Below, piece by piece: positions 8,745 to 18,700 of a stretch of 64,000 bases of DNA. The stretch's first letter is position 1; every line of letters begins with the position of its first letter. This stretch comes from Paraburkholderia xenovorans LB400 (GTDB lineage: Bacteria; Pseudomonadota; Gammaproteobacteria; Burkholderiales; Burkholderiaceae), in assembly GCF_000013645.1 (NCBI RefSeq), contig NC_007951.1, positions 4,216,001-4,280,000 on the forward strand, in the 5' to 3' direction. Both the position numbers and the translations under genes were made by a program. The notes beneath the pieces are model-generated. The model ran no database searches, was not told where the DNA came from, and worked only from the letters and a program-made list of their open reading frames with translations.

Positions 8745-10649
8745 TTAGCTGGCTTGAGTGGTGCTTGTATGTTTGCCGGTGTGCGCTTCGGCCGCTTCGC
8801 CGTGATGCGCCGAACGCTCGCCCACCATCGCGCCGAATACCGACGCACCCTGCTCCGCCGGCGCCGCCGCCGCGCGGAACACACCGAACAGTTCGCGGCC
8901 GAAGCCGACTTCGTTTTCCGCCTGATGCAGCGGCACGGCATTCGGCCGCGCGGCCCATTCCGCCGCGTCGATCTCGATGTCGAGCACACCGGCTTCGGCG
9001 TCGATCACCAGCATGTCGCCCGTGCGCACCTTGCCGATCGGGCCTTGCAGCAAGGCTTCCGGCGACAGGTGAATCACCGCGGGCACCTTGCCCGATGCGC
9101 CGGACATACGGCCGTCCGTGACCAGCGCAACGTGGAAACCTTGATCCTGCAACACACCGAGCAGCGGCGTCAAACGATGCAACTCGGGCATGCCGTTTGC
9201 CCGCGCGCCCTGGAAGCGCACCACGGCGATGAAGTCGCGTTTCAGCTCGCCTTTGTCGAACGCTTCCTGCACGGCTTCCTGCGAATCGAACACGATCGCC
9301 GGCGCCTTCACCTTGCGATGCTGCGCCGCCACCGCGGAAATCTTGATCACGCCGCGGCCGAGCTTGCCCTGCATCAGACGCAAACCGCCGTCCGGCTGGA
9401 ACGGCTCCTTGATGCCGCGCAGCACCGCCGTGTCTTCGCTGGCTTCGGCGCCCGGCACCCATTGCAGCTTGCCGTCGATCAGCTTCGGCTCTTCGGTGTA
9501 GTGCTTGAGTCCCTTGCCCGCGACCGTGTTGACGTCTTCGTGCAGCAAGCCGCCTTCCAGCAGGTTGCGTACCAGGAAGGCGACGCCGCCGGCTGCGTGG
9601 AAGTGGTTCACGTCGGCCTTGCCGTTCGGATAGATCTTCGCGAGCAGCGGCACGGCTTGCGACAGCGCGTCGAAGTCGTCCCAGTCGATCACGATGCCCG
9701 CCGCGCGAGCAATCGCCACCAGGTGCAGCGTGTGGTTGGTCGAGCCGCCTGTCGCCAGCAACGCGACGATGCCGTTGACGATCGCTTTCTCGTCGACCAC
9801 ATGTCCGATCGGCGTGTAGTTGCCGCGCTCGACCGTGAGATCGAGCACGCGGCGCGCGGCCTGCGCGGTCAATGCGTCGCGCAGCGGCGTATGCGGATGC
9901 ACGAAAGCCGAACTCGGCAGATGCAAACCCATCACTTCCATCAGCATCTGATTGCTGTTGGCCGTACCGTAGAACGTGCAGGTGCCGTGGCTGTGATACG
10001 CGGCGGCTTCCGCTTCGAGCAGCGCGTCGCGGCCGCACTGGCCGGTGGCGAAGAGCTGGCGCGTTTTGGCTTTGTCGTCGTTGGACAGGCCGCTGCCCAT
10101 CGGGCCGGCCGGCACGAAGATGGTCGGCAGATGGCCGAATTGCAGCGCGCCGATCAGCAAGCCCGGCACGATCTTGTCGCAAATACCTAAGCACAGTGCC
10201 GCGTCGAACATGTTGTGCGTCAGCGCGACCGCCGTGCTCATTGCGATCACTTCGCGCGAGAACAGCGACAGTTCCATGCCCGCGTTGCCTTGCGTGACGC
10301 CGTCGCACATGGCCGGTACGCCGCCCGCGAATTGGGCGACGCCGCCGTTTTCACGCGCGGCCTGCTTGATGATGTCCGGGTAGTTTTTGTACGGCGCGTG
10401 GGCCGACAACATTTCGTTGTACGAGGACACGATGCCGATGTTCGGCTCGCGAATCTGCTTGATGACGAGCTTGTCGTTGCCTTCGAGCCCGGCGAAACCG
10501 TGGGCCAGATTGGCGCACGAGAGTGCACCGCGCGCCGGGAAGCGGCCTTGCGCCTGCTCGATGCGGGCCAGATACGCCTCGCGCGTAGGCTTGCTGCGCT
10601 CGACCACGCGTTGCGTGACCTTCAACAATTGCGAATGCGGGGAAACCAT
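8745..10649 (-). CDS. edd: 6-phosphogluconate dehydratase
   Basis: A 634-residue IlvD/Edd-family iron-sulfur dehydratase making KDPG from 6-phosphogluconate. Motifs seen are NIGIVSSYNEMLSAH, GGVPAMCDGVTQG, LCLGICDKIVPG (cluster cysteines) and SHGTCTFYGTANSNQ. Slightly longer than the roughly 600-residue enterobacterial form, with a C-terminal extension. First gene of edd-eda. A likely HexR site lies 89-104 bases before the ATG. Confidence 0.95.
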   Translation of the reverse strand: MVSPHSQLLKVTQRVVERSKPTREAYLARIEQAQGRFPARGALSCANLAHGFAGLEGNDKLVIKQIREPNIGIVSSYNEMLSAHAPYKNYPDIIKQAARENGGVAQFAGGVPAMCDGVTQGNAGMELSLFSREVIAMSTAVALTHNMFDAALCLGICDKIVPGLLIGALQFGHLPTIFVPAGPMGSGLSNDDKAKTRQLFATGQCGRDALLEAEAAAYHSHGTCTFYGTANSNQMLMEVMGLHLPSSAFVHPHTPLRDALTAQAARRVLDLTVERGNYTPIGHVVDEKAIVNGIVALLATGGSTNHTLHLVAIARAAGIVIDWDDFDALSQAVPLLAKIYPNGKADVNHFHAAGGVAFLVRNLLEGGLLHEDVNTVAGKGLKHYTEEPKLIDGKLQWVPGAEASEDTAVLRGIKEPFQPDGGLRLMQGKLGRGVIKISAVAAQHRKVKAPAIVFDSQEAVQEAFDKGELKRDFIAVVRFQGARANGMPELHRLTPLLGVLQDQGFHVALVTDGRMSGASGKVPAVIHLSPEALLQGPIGKVRTGDMLVIDAEAGVLDIEIDAAEWAARPNAVPLHQAENEVGFGRELFGVFRAAAAPAEQGASVFGAMVGERSAHHGEAAEAHTGKHTSTTQAS

Positions 10650-10737
10650 CGGAGCTCCTTCGTCGCTGGCGGCGGGCGTGCGCGCGTGAGGCCAGGCAGG
10701 TATAGCGGGGATGTCGGATCAGTCGACGCCGCCATCT

Positions 10738-10753
10738 TAGTAGAAAAACTACA
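10738..10753 (-). promoter_or_regulatory. Putative HexR operator, edd side
   Basis: Read on the minus strand this is TGTAGTTTTTCTACTA, with TAGT..ACTA-type dyad symmetry around a T-run. It shares TGTAGTTTTT-N-TAC with a second copy at 10871-10886. HexR regulators in pseudomonads are known to bind similar TGTA..TACA AT-rich palindromes. Its place upstream of edd fits repression of edd-eda. Confidence 0.55.
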
Positions 10754-10870
10754 TGATCGCAACGACGAACGCTGCTGCGCTGCGGCATAGAGAAACCGCC
10801 CAACATGCCCGACCAGCCTTGCTTTTACGCGTAACAACTGAAACCTGGGGATTACACCTACAGCACGAAA

Positions 10871-10906
10871 TGTAGTTTTTGTACCTCTTCGGCAATCGGA
10901 TATAGT
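10871..10906 (+). promoter_or_regulatory. hexR promoter overlapped by a second HexR-like site
   Basis: The operator-like TGTAGTTTTTGTAC lies at 10871-10884. A candidate promoter has -35 TTTGTA (10878-10883), a 17-base spacer and -10 TATAGT (10901-10906), 33 bases before the hexR ATG. The operator overlaps the -35, as expected for autorepression. The promoter is predicted by eye. Confidence 0.5.
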
Positions 10907-10939
10907 CCACGCATTCTTCAGCATAGTGCGAGTTTTCCA

Positions 10940-11785
10940 ATGATGCTGTCCCAGGTGGAAGAGATGCGCGACCAGTTGCGGCCGTCCGAACGCAAACTGG
11001 CCGACTATGTGATTGAAGCGCCGCGCGAAGTGCTCGATCTGTCCATGACCGAAGTGGCCGCCCGCGCAGGCGTGAGCCAGCCGACCATCGCGCGGTTTTG
11101 TCATGCGCTCGGCTTTTCGGGGTTTCGCGAGTTCAAGATCCGGCTTGCGCAAGGGATTGCTTCAGGTGTGCCGACCGTCTATCGGGACGTGCGGCCGGAT
11201 GAAGGCGCGCCCGGTCTCATCGCGAAGGTGTTCGACCGGACCATCGGCACACTGATCGAAGTGCGCAACAGCCTGTCGCCGGATAGCGTCGAGGCGGCCG
11301 TCGAACTGCTCGCGAACGCGGCGCGCATCGAGTTCTATGGAGCGGGCGGCTCGGGCATTGCCGCGCAGGATATCCAGCACAAGTTTTTCCGGCTCGGCAT
11401 GCCGAGCGTCGCGTACTCGGATCCGCATACCTATTCGATGTCGGCGGCGCTGCTCGGACCCGGCGATGTGGTGGTGGCGGTATCGAATACCGGCCGCACC
11501 CGCGACATCATCGAAGCCGCGCGTTCGGCGCTCGCTCGCGGCGCGAAAGTGATCGCGATCACGCATGGCAGCTCACCGCTCGCGCGGGTCGCGTCGATCT
11601 GCCTGTTCTCGAATGTGGTGGAGGAAAACGATGTGTTTTCGCCGATGACCTCGCGCATGTCGCATCTGGCGATCGGCGACATTCTGGCGGTCGGCGTCGC
11701 GCTCAGGCGTGGACCGGAGTTGGTGGAGCGGGTGGGACAGGCGAAAGGCGTGATCGGACGCTTGAGGGTCGACGGCGAGAGTTGA
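10940..11785 (+). CDS. hexR: RpiR/HexR-family transcriptional regulator
   Basis: A 281-residue regulator. An N-terminal RpiR helix-turn-helix (residues about 5-75, including VAARAGVSQPTIARFCHALGFSGF) precedes a SIS sugar-phosphate-binding domain (about 125-255, with EFYGAGGSG and SNTGRT). HexR senses KDPG and represses glucose/Entner-Doudoroff genes. Divergence from edd-eda and shared palindromes in the gap support that identity here. The start could be either of the first two ATG codons (10940 or 10943). Confidence 0.85.
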   Translation: MMLSQVEEMRDQLRPSERKLADYVIEAPREVLDLSMTEVAARAGVSQPTIARFCHALGFSGFREFKIRLAQGIASGVPTVYRDVRPDEGAPGLIAKVFDRTIGTLIEVRNSLSPDSVEAAVELLANAARIEFYGAGGSGIAAQDIQHKFFRLGMPSVAYSDPHTYSMSAALLGPGDVVVAVSNTGRTRDIIEAARSALARGAKVIAITHGSSPLARVASICLFSNVVEENDVFSPMTSRMSHLAIGDILAVGVALRRGPELVERVGQAKGVIGRLRVDGES

Positions 11786-11798
11786 TGCTTTGGAGATG

Positions 11799-11828
11799 AA
11801 AAAGGCCTGCGCGATGGCAGGCCTTAGT
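11799..11828 (-). terminator. Terminator after the OmpA-like lipoprotein gene
   Basis: AAGGCCTGC and GCAGGCCTT form a stem around GCGATG/CATCGC bases, with five T residues on the minus strand. It lies between convergent hexR and the OmpA-like gene, and the T-run supports use by the minus-strand transcript. Confidence 0.75.
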
Positions 11829-11854
11829 GGTCAGGCAACGTGTGCTGCCGCTAT

Positions 11855-12610
11855 CTACTCCGCGAGCACGCGAACGTCGACGCGGCGGTTTTGCATGCGG
11901 CCCTCGGCCGTCGCATTCGACGCCACCGGATCGGCGCTGCCCAGTCCGCGCGCGACGAACTGCTCGGCGCGCAGGCCGCCGTCACGCAGGTATTGCACGA
12001 CGGCGGCGGCACGAGCCTGGGAGAGGTTCAGGTTATGTGCTTCCGAACCCGTTGCGTCCGTATAACCCACCACCATCACGCGATGCAGGTTGACGCCCTG
12101 ATTCGCGCGCATGAAGTCGTCGAGGTTTTTCTTTGCAATGGGGCTCAGCACCGCGCTATCCGTCGCAAAGTTAGCGTTGCCTTGCAGCAGTAGGCGAACC
12201 TGCGGCGCCACCTGTTTTGCTTGCGGCTGCGCAGCCGGCGGTTGCGGAACCGGCTGTTGTGGGGCCGCCTGCGGAGCCTGTTGCGGGACCGGCTGGGCCA
12301 CAACCGGATTGCCGCACATGAAGGTCAGATTGCGCGCATCCTTCTTCTGCACGCCGTCGCTTACGCGATCGATGGCTTCGAGCCACGTCACCGGCTGATT
12401 CTTGCAGGTCTCTCCAGCCACACGCACGCAACTCTTCGAGCTTTCGAAGAGTCCCTCGCAGCTGACCCGATAAATCGGTGCCTGCTGGTTCGGCACGTTC
12501 ACTGCGTGAAGCGTATAGGTTGGGCCCGACTGCGTAGTGCACGCAGCAAGGAACGTCACACACGCGCCGAGCAGCAGCATGCGCGGCGACTTAAAAAAAG
12601 TTGTATTCAT
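11855..12610 (-). CDS. OmpA-family peptidoglycan-binding lipoprotein
   Basis: A 251-residue outer-membrane lipoprotein. The signal sequence ends in a lipobox with C24 (FLAAC). A cysteine-containing N-terminal region (residues 40-110) is followed by a Pro/Gln/Ala-rich linker (about 112-145) and a C-terminal OmpA domain with NFATDSAVLS and LSQARAAAVVQYL motifs. I chose the ATG at 12610 because it starts the signal peptide; the frame is open 16 codons further. It lies 125 bp downstream of the giant adhesin on the same strand and may be co-transcribed. A role in anchoring or assembling the adhesin is inference, by analogy with accessory lipoproteins of other trimeric autotransporters. Confidence 0.85.
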   Translation of the reverse strand: MNTTFFKSPRMLLLGACVTFLAACTTQSGPTYTLHAVNVPNQQAPIYRVSCEGLFESSKSCVRVAGETCKNQPVTWLEAIDRVSDGVQKKDARNLTFMCGNPVVAQPVPQQAPQAAPQQPVPQPPAAQPQAKQVAPQVRLLLQGNANFATDSAVLSPIAKKNLDDFMRANQGVNLHRVMVVGYTDATGSEAHNLNLSQARAAAVVQYLRDGGLRAEQFVARGLGSADPVASNATAEGRMQNRRVDVRVLAE

Positions 12611-12700
12611 TTTCGGGGATTCAGTCGATCGAAGCGGCGCTCCTGCCATGTGTGACATGGACCGGAGCGCGCTTGCAGTTAAGTCAAACCAGACCAGGCT

Positions 12701-12728
12701 GACGGACGAGGCTCACGCCTCGTCCGTC
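12701..12728 (-). other. Strong hairpin just after the adhesin stop codon
   Basis: A perfect 12-bp stem (GACGGACGAGGC with its complement) around a 4-base loop begins 8 bases past the adhesin stop. There is no T-run on the minus strand. It may be an mRNA-stabilising or processing structure, or a partial terminator between adhesin and lipoprotein genes. Confidence 0.5.
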
Positions 12729-12735
12729 ATGGCGC

Positions 12736-15700
12736 TTACCACTGGTAGGAAGCACCCAGGCCCACCGTCGTGCCTTGCGAGCTCGTACCCGCGCCGGCCT
12801 TCATCTTCAGGTTCTGGGTGATACGTGCCGAGATGCCGAGCGCCACAGCCTGCGAACCCTTATACGAGCCGCCGCCGACACCGACCGCGATCGTCTTGCC
12901 CTGATCGACGTCCGGAATCATCGTCAGCGCCGTAGCGGCCGCGATACCTGCATACGCGTTCTTCGCAACCTGGTTCACGCCGTTCTGCACCGCGTTGATC
13001 TGCTGGTCGGTGTAGTCCTTCGCCGACATGCCGGCCGGCAGATTGCCGATCGATGCGCCGATCGCCTGGTTCAACTGGCCGACGTTGACGGCGTCGGTGG
13101 TGGCCGTACCGGCCGCGACATTGGTGACCTGGCGTTCGTTGCCCGCCGAGCCCACCGACACCGTATTCTCACGGTCCGCCACCGAGTTCGCACCCAGCGC
13201 CACCGAATTGGCCGCGCTTGCCTTCGCGTTCGCGCCCATTGCCGTGGCATGCGTGCCGCTGGCGACCGCGGCTTCCGTGTCACGGTTGCCGTCGGCTGTG
13301 AACAGCGGATTACCCGCCGAGCCGATGATGTTCGAGACGCTGGAGATCGCCGCGTTCATCTGGCTGACGTTGACCGCGTCGTCGGCAGCCGAGCCTGCCG
13401 CCACGTTGTGGATCGTCGTGCCGCCCGCTACACCGTTACCCATCGTGACGCTGTTGTAGTTGGCCGAGCCGTCCGCGTTGTGGTCGTACGTGACGGCGGC
13501 GTTGGTCGTGCCATCCGTATTGATCACACCCGACGCCTTCAACTGCGCGACGTTCACCGCATCCGTGTCCGCCGTACCGGCCGCCACGTTGGTGATCTGA
13601 CGCTCCGCACCAGCCGCGCCCACCGACACCGTGTTGGCACGATCCGCCACCGAGTTCGAACCCAATGCCACCGAGTTCGCCGCCTGCGATTGCGCGTTAC
13701 CGCCGATCGCCACCGACTCCGCACCCTTCGCCAGCGAGTCGGCCAGGGTCGAGTTCACATGCACGTACTTGACGCCCGCACCCGTGGTGATGCTGTTCAG
13801 CGTGTTGTTGATCGTGCTGATGTCGGTGGTGTTCTGCGTCACACGGTTGTCGAGGTTGCTGATCGCGTCGCCCGCATTGTGGACGGTCGTGCCGTCCACA
13901 ACGTAGGTCGGGGCCGAGATGGAGCCATCCGTGTTCACGGTCGAGCCACCGCCGATCGCATCCGCCACGCTCTGCGACACACCGTAGAGCTGCGAACCGT
14001 TCACCGCATCCACGCTCGTCGCGTTCACTGCGCCTGCGGCCACGCCCGTCAATTGACGCGCGCCCCCCGTGCCCGTGAAGTCGACCCGCGTACCGTCGGT
14101 GGCCTTCGCGACCGTGATGGTGCGTGTCGTCGCGTCCTGCTGCACCAGACCCACCGAACCGATGTTCATGTTGTTCGTCAGGTTGGTGATGTCCGCGGTG
14201 TTTCGCGTCACCTGCTGGTTGGTTGCAAACAGTTCGCTGCCGTTGACCGCGTCCGTGCTCGTCGCGCTCAGGCGGCCAGCCGCCACGTTCGTGATCGTGC
14301 GCTCGCTACCCGCCGCACCCACGCTCACCGTGCTCGACGGAGCGACGCCTGCGAACGTGTAGGTGATGCCGCCAATCGTCGTGCCGGAGGTTGCCACCGC
14401 GGTCGTTGTCGTCGAACCTGCGCCGAGTGCCACCGCGCCGGCGTTGGTTGCCTTCGCGCCGTTGCCCAGTGCGACTGCGTCAGTGGCGGATGCCACCGCT
14501 GCCGGTCCGGCCGCCAGGCTGTTGGTGCCCGTCGCCGACGAATCCGCCAGCGTCGAGTTCGCGTGGAAGTACTTGATGCCGCCGCCACCGTTGGTGATGT
14601 TGTTCACCGTGTTGCTGATGTTCGTGACATTGCCCGCGATGTTGCTGACGTTGTTGCTCAGGTTGTTCACGTTGTTGTTGATCGTGTTCACCTTGGCATC
14701 TTCCGATTGCAACTGGCTCACGTTCACCGCGTCCGTGGCTGCCGAGCCGGCTGCTACGTTCGTCACGCGGCGCTCCTTGCCTGCTGCACCGACCGACACT
14801 TCACCGTTGGCTGCCGAAGCGATGCCAGACAACGTGCCCGTGCCCGGGTTGTAGCCCGCTGCCGACAGGTTCGCTGTCGTCGTCGAGTTCGAACCCAGTG
14901 CTACCGAGTTCGCTGCCGTCGCCTGGGCATTGCCGCCGATCGCCACTGCGTCAACGCCCGTTGCCGACGAATCCGCCAGCGTCGAGTTCGCGTGGAAGTA
15001 CTTGATGCCGCCACCACCGTTGGTGATGTTATTCACCGTGTTGCTGATGTTGGTGACATTGCCCGCGATATTCGTGACGTTGTTGCTCAGGTTACTGACC
15101 GTGTTGTCAATGTTCGACACGTTCTGGTTCGTCGCGTACAACTGCGAGCCGTTCACCGCATCCGTGCTCGTTGCGCTCAACTCACCCGCCGTGATGCCCG
15201 TCAACGTGCGAGTTGCATTGCCCGTGCCCCGGAAATCCACCGTCGCGCCGCCCGTGTCCTTCGCGACCGTAATCGTGCTCGTCGGCGTAGCCTGCTGCAC
15301 CAGACCGATCGTGCCGTTGTCGATGGTCGTAGTCAGGTTCGTGATGTCCGTCGAGTTCTGCGTAACACGGCCGTCGATGTTCGTGACTACATCGCCAACA
15401 TTGTTGAACGTCTTGCCGCCTGCGATGTACGTCGGACTGGTGATCGCACCCGTCGTCGTGTTGTAGGTCGAACCGCCGCCCAGCGCTGCCGCAGTGGCCG
15501 CGCCTTCAGCGTTCACCTTCGCGTCTTCCGACTGGAGCTGGCTCACGTTCACCGCATCCGTGGCTGCCGAGCCGGCTGCTACGTTCGTGATGCGGCGTTC
15601 CTTGCCTGCTGCACCGACCGACACTTCGCCGTTGGCTGCCGAGGCCGTGCCCGACAGTGCTGCCGAACCCGGGTTGTATCCCGCTGCCGACAGGTTCGCC

Positions 15701-18700
15701 GTCGTCGTCGAGTTCGAACCCAGCGCCACCGAGTTTGCCGCCGATGCCGATGCATTCCCACCGATCGCCACTGCATCCGTGCCCGTTGCCGACGAATCGG
15801 CGAGTGTCGAGTTCGCGTGGAAGTACTTGATGCCGCTGCCACCGTTGGTGATGTTGTTCACCGTATTGCTGATGTTGGTGACGTTGCCCGCGATGTTGCT
15901 GACGTTGTTGCTCAGGTTGTTCACGTTGTTGTTGATCGTGTTCACCTTCGCGTCTTCCGACTGGAGCTGGCTGACGTTCACCGCATCCGTGGCTGCCGAG
16001 CCGGCTGCTACGTTAGTGATGCGGCGTTCCTTGCCTGCTGCACCCACCGACACTTCACCGTTGGCTGCCGAAGCGATGCCAGACAACGCACCCGTGCCCG
16101 GGTTATAACCCGCTGCCGACAGGTTCGCTGTCGTCGTCGAGTTCGAACCCAGTGCTACCGAGTTCGCTGCCGTCGCCTGGGCATTGCCGCCGATCGCCAC
16201 TGCGTCAACGCCCGTTGCCGACGAATCCGCCAGCGTCGAGTTCGCGTGGAAGTACTTGATGCCGCCACCACCGTTGGTGATGTTATTCACCGTGTTGCTG
16301 ATGTTGGTGACATTGCCCGCGATATTCGTGACGTTGTTGCTCAGGTTACTGACCGTGTTGTCAATGTTCGACACGTTCTGGTTCGTCGCGTACAACTGCG
16401 AGCCGTTCACCGCATCCGTGCTCGTTGCGCTCAACTCACCCGCCGTGATGCCCGTCAACGTGCGAGTTGCATTGCCCGTGCCCCGGAAATCCACCGTCGC
16501 GCCGCCCGTGTCCTTCGCGACCGTAATCGTGCTCGTCGGCGTAGCCTGCTGCACCAGACCGATCGTGCCGTTGTCGATGGTCGTAGTCAGGTTCGTGATG
16601 TCCGTCGAGTTCTGCGTAACACGGCCGTCGATGTTCGTGACTACATCGCCAACATTGTTGAACGTCTTGCCGCCTGCGATGTACGTCGGACTGGTGATCG
16701 CACCCGTCGTCGTGTTGTAGGTCGAACCGCCGCCCAGCGCTGCCGCAGTGGCCGCGCCTTCAGCGTTCACCTTCGCGTCTTCGGACTGGAGCTGGCTCAC
16801 GTTCACTGCATCCGTCGCTGCCGAGCCGGCTGCTACGTTCGTGATGCGGCGTTCCTTGCCTGCTGCACCGACCGACACTTCGCCGTTGGCTGCCGAGGCC
16901 GTGCCCGACAGTGCTGCCGAACCCGGGTTGTATCCCGCTGCCGACAGGTTCGCCGTCGTCGTCGAGTTCGAACCCAGCGCCACCGAGTTTGCCGCCGATG
17001 CCGATGCATTCCCACCGATCGCCACTGCATCCGTGCCCGTTGCCGACGAATCGGCGAGTGTCGAGTTCGCGTGGAAGTACTTGATGCCGCTGCCACCGTT
17101 GGTGATGTTGTTCACCGTATTGCTGATGTTGGTGACGTTGCCCGCGATGTTGCTGACGTTGTTGCTCAGGTTGTTCACGTTGTTGTTGATCGTGTTCACC
17201 TTCGCGTCTTCCGACTGGAGCTGGCTGACGTTCACCGCATCCGTGGCTGCCGAGCCGGCTGCTACGTTAGTGATGCGGCGTTCCTTGCCTGCTGCACCCA
17301 CCGACACTTCACCGTTGGCTGCCGAAGCGATGCCAGACAACGCACCCGTGCCCGGGTTATAACCCGCTGCCGACAGGTTCGCTGTCGTCGTCGAGTTCGA
17401 ACCCAGTGCTACCGAGTTCGCTGCCGTCGCCTGGGCATTGCCGCCGATCGCCACTGCGTCAACGCCCGTTGCCGACGAATCCGCCAGCGTCGAGTTCGCG
17501 TGGAAGTACTTGATGCCGCTGCCACCGTTGGTGATGTTGTTCACCGTATTGCTGATGTTGGTGACGTTACCCGCGATGTTGCTGACGTTGTTGCTCAGGT
17601 TGTTCACGTTGTTGTTGATCGTGTTCACCTTGGCATCTTCGGACATCAACTGGCTGACGTTCACCGCGTCCGTGGCTGCCGAGCCGGCTGCCACGTTGGT
17701 GATGCGGCGTTCCTTGCCTGCTGCACCCACCGACACTTCGCCGTTGGCTGCCGAGGCGATGCCCGACAACGCACCCGTGCCCGGGTTGTAACCCGCTGCC
17801 GACAGGTTCGCTGTCGTCGTCGAGTTCGAACCCAGTGCCACCGAGTTCGCTGCCGATGCCGATGCGTTGCCGCCGATCGCCACTGCATCCGTGCCCGTCG
17901 CCGACGAATCCGCCAGCGTCGAGTTCGCGTGGAAGTACTTGATGCCGCTGCCACCGTTGGTGATGTTGTTCACCGTGTTGCTGATGTTGGTGACGTTACC
18001 CGCGATGTTCGTGACGTTGTTGCTCAGGTTACTGACCGTGTTGTCAATGTTCGACACGTTCTGGTTCGTCGCGTACAACTGCGAGCCGTTCACCGCGTCC
18101 GTGCTCGTTGCGCTCAGATTGCCCGCCGTCAGGTTGGTGATCTTCGTACCGCTCGCGCCCTTCAGCGTAACCGTGGCCTTCGTGCCGTCGTCATAGGCGA
18201 CCGCATTCGCAGTGCTGCCGATGATGGCCGACTGCAACTGGCTCACGTTCACCGCATCCGTGGCCGCCGAACCCGCTGCCACGTTCGTCACGCGACGTTC
18301 CTTGCCTGCCGAGCCCACCGACACTTCGCCCACCGGGGTCGTACCGGACAGCGTGCCCGTGCCCGGGTTATAGCCCGCTGCCGACAGGTTCGCCGTCGTC
18401 GTCGAGTTCGAACCCAGTGCTACCGAGTTCGCTGCCGTCGCCTGGGCATTCCCACCGATCGCCACTGCATCCGTGCCCGTCGCCGACGAATCGGCGAGTG
18501 TCGAGTTCGCGTGGAAGTACTTGATGCCGCTGCCACCGTTGGTGATGTTGTTCACCGTGTTGCTGATGTTGGTGACATTGCCCGCGATGTTGCTGACGTT
18601 GTTGCTCAGGTTGTTCACGTTGTTGTTGATCGTGTTCACCTTTGCGTCTTCCGACATCAACTGGCTCACGTTCACCGCATCCGTCGCCGCCGAGCCCGCT

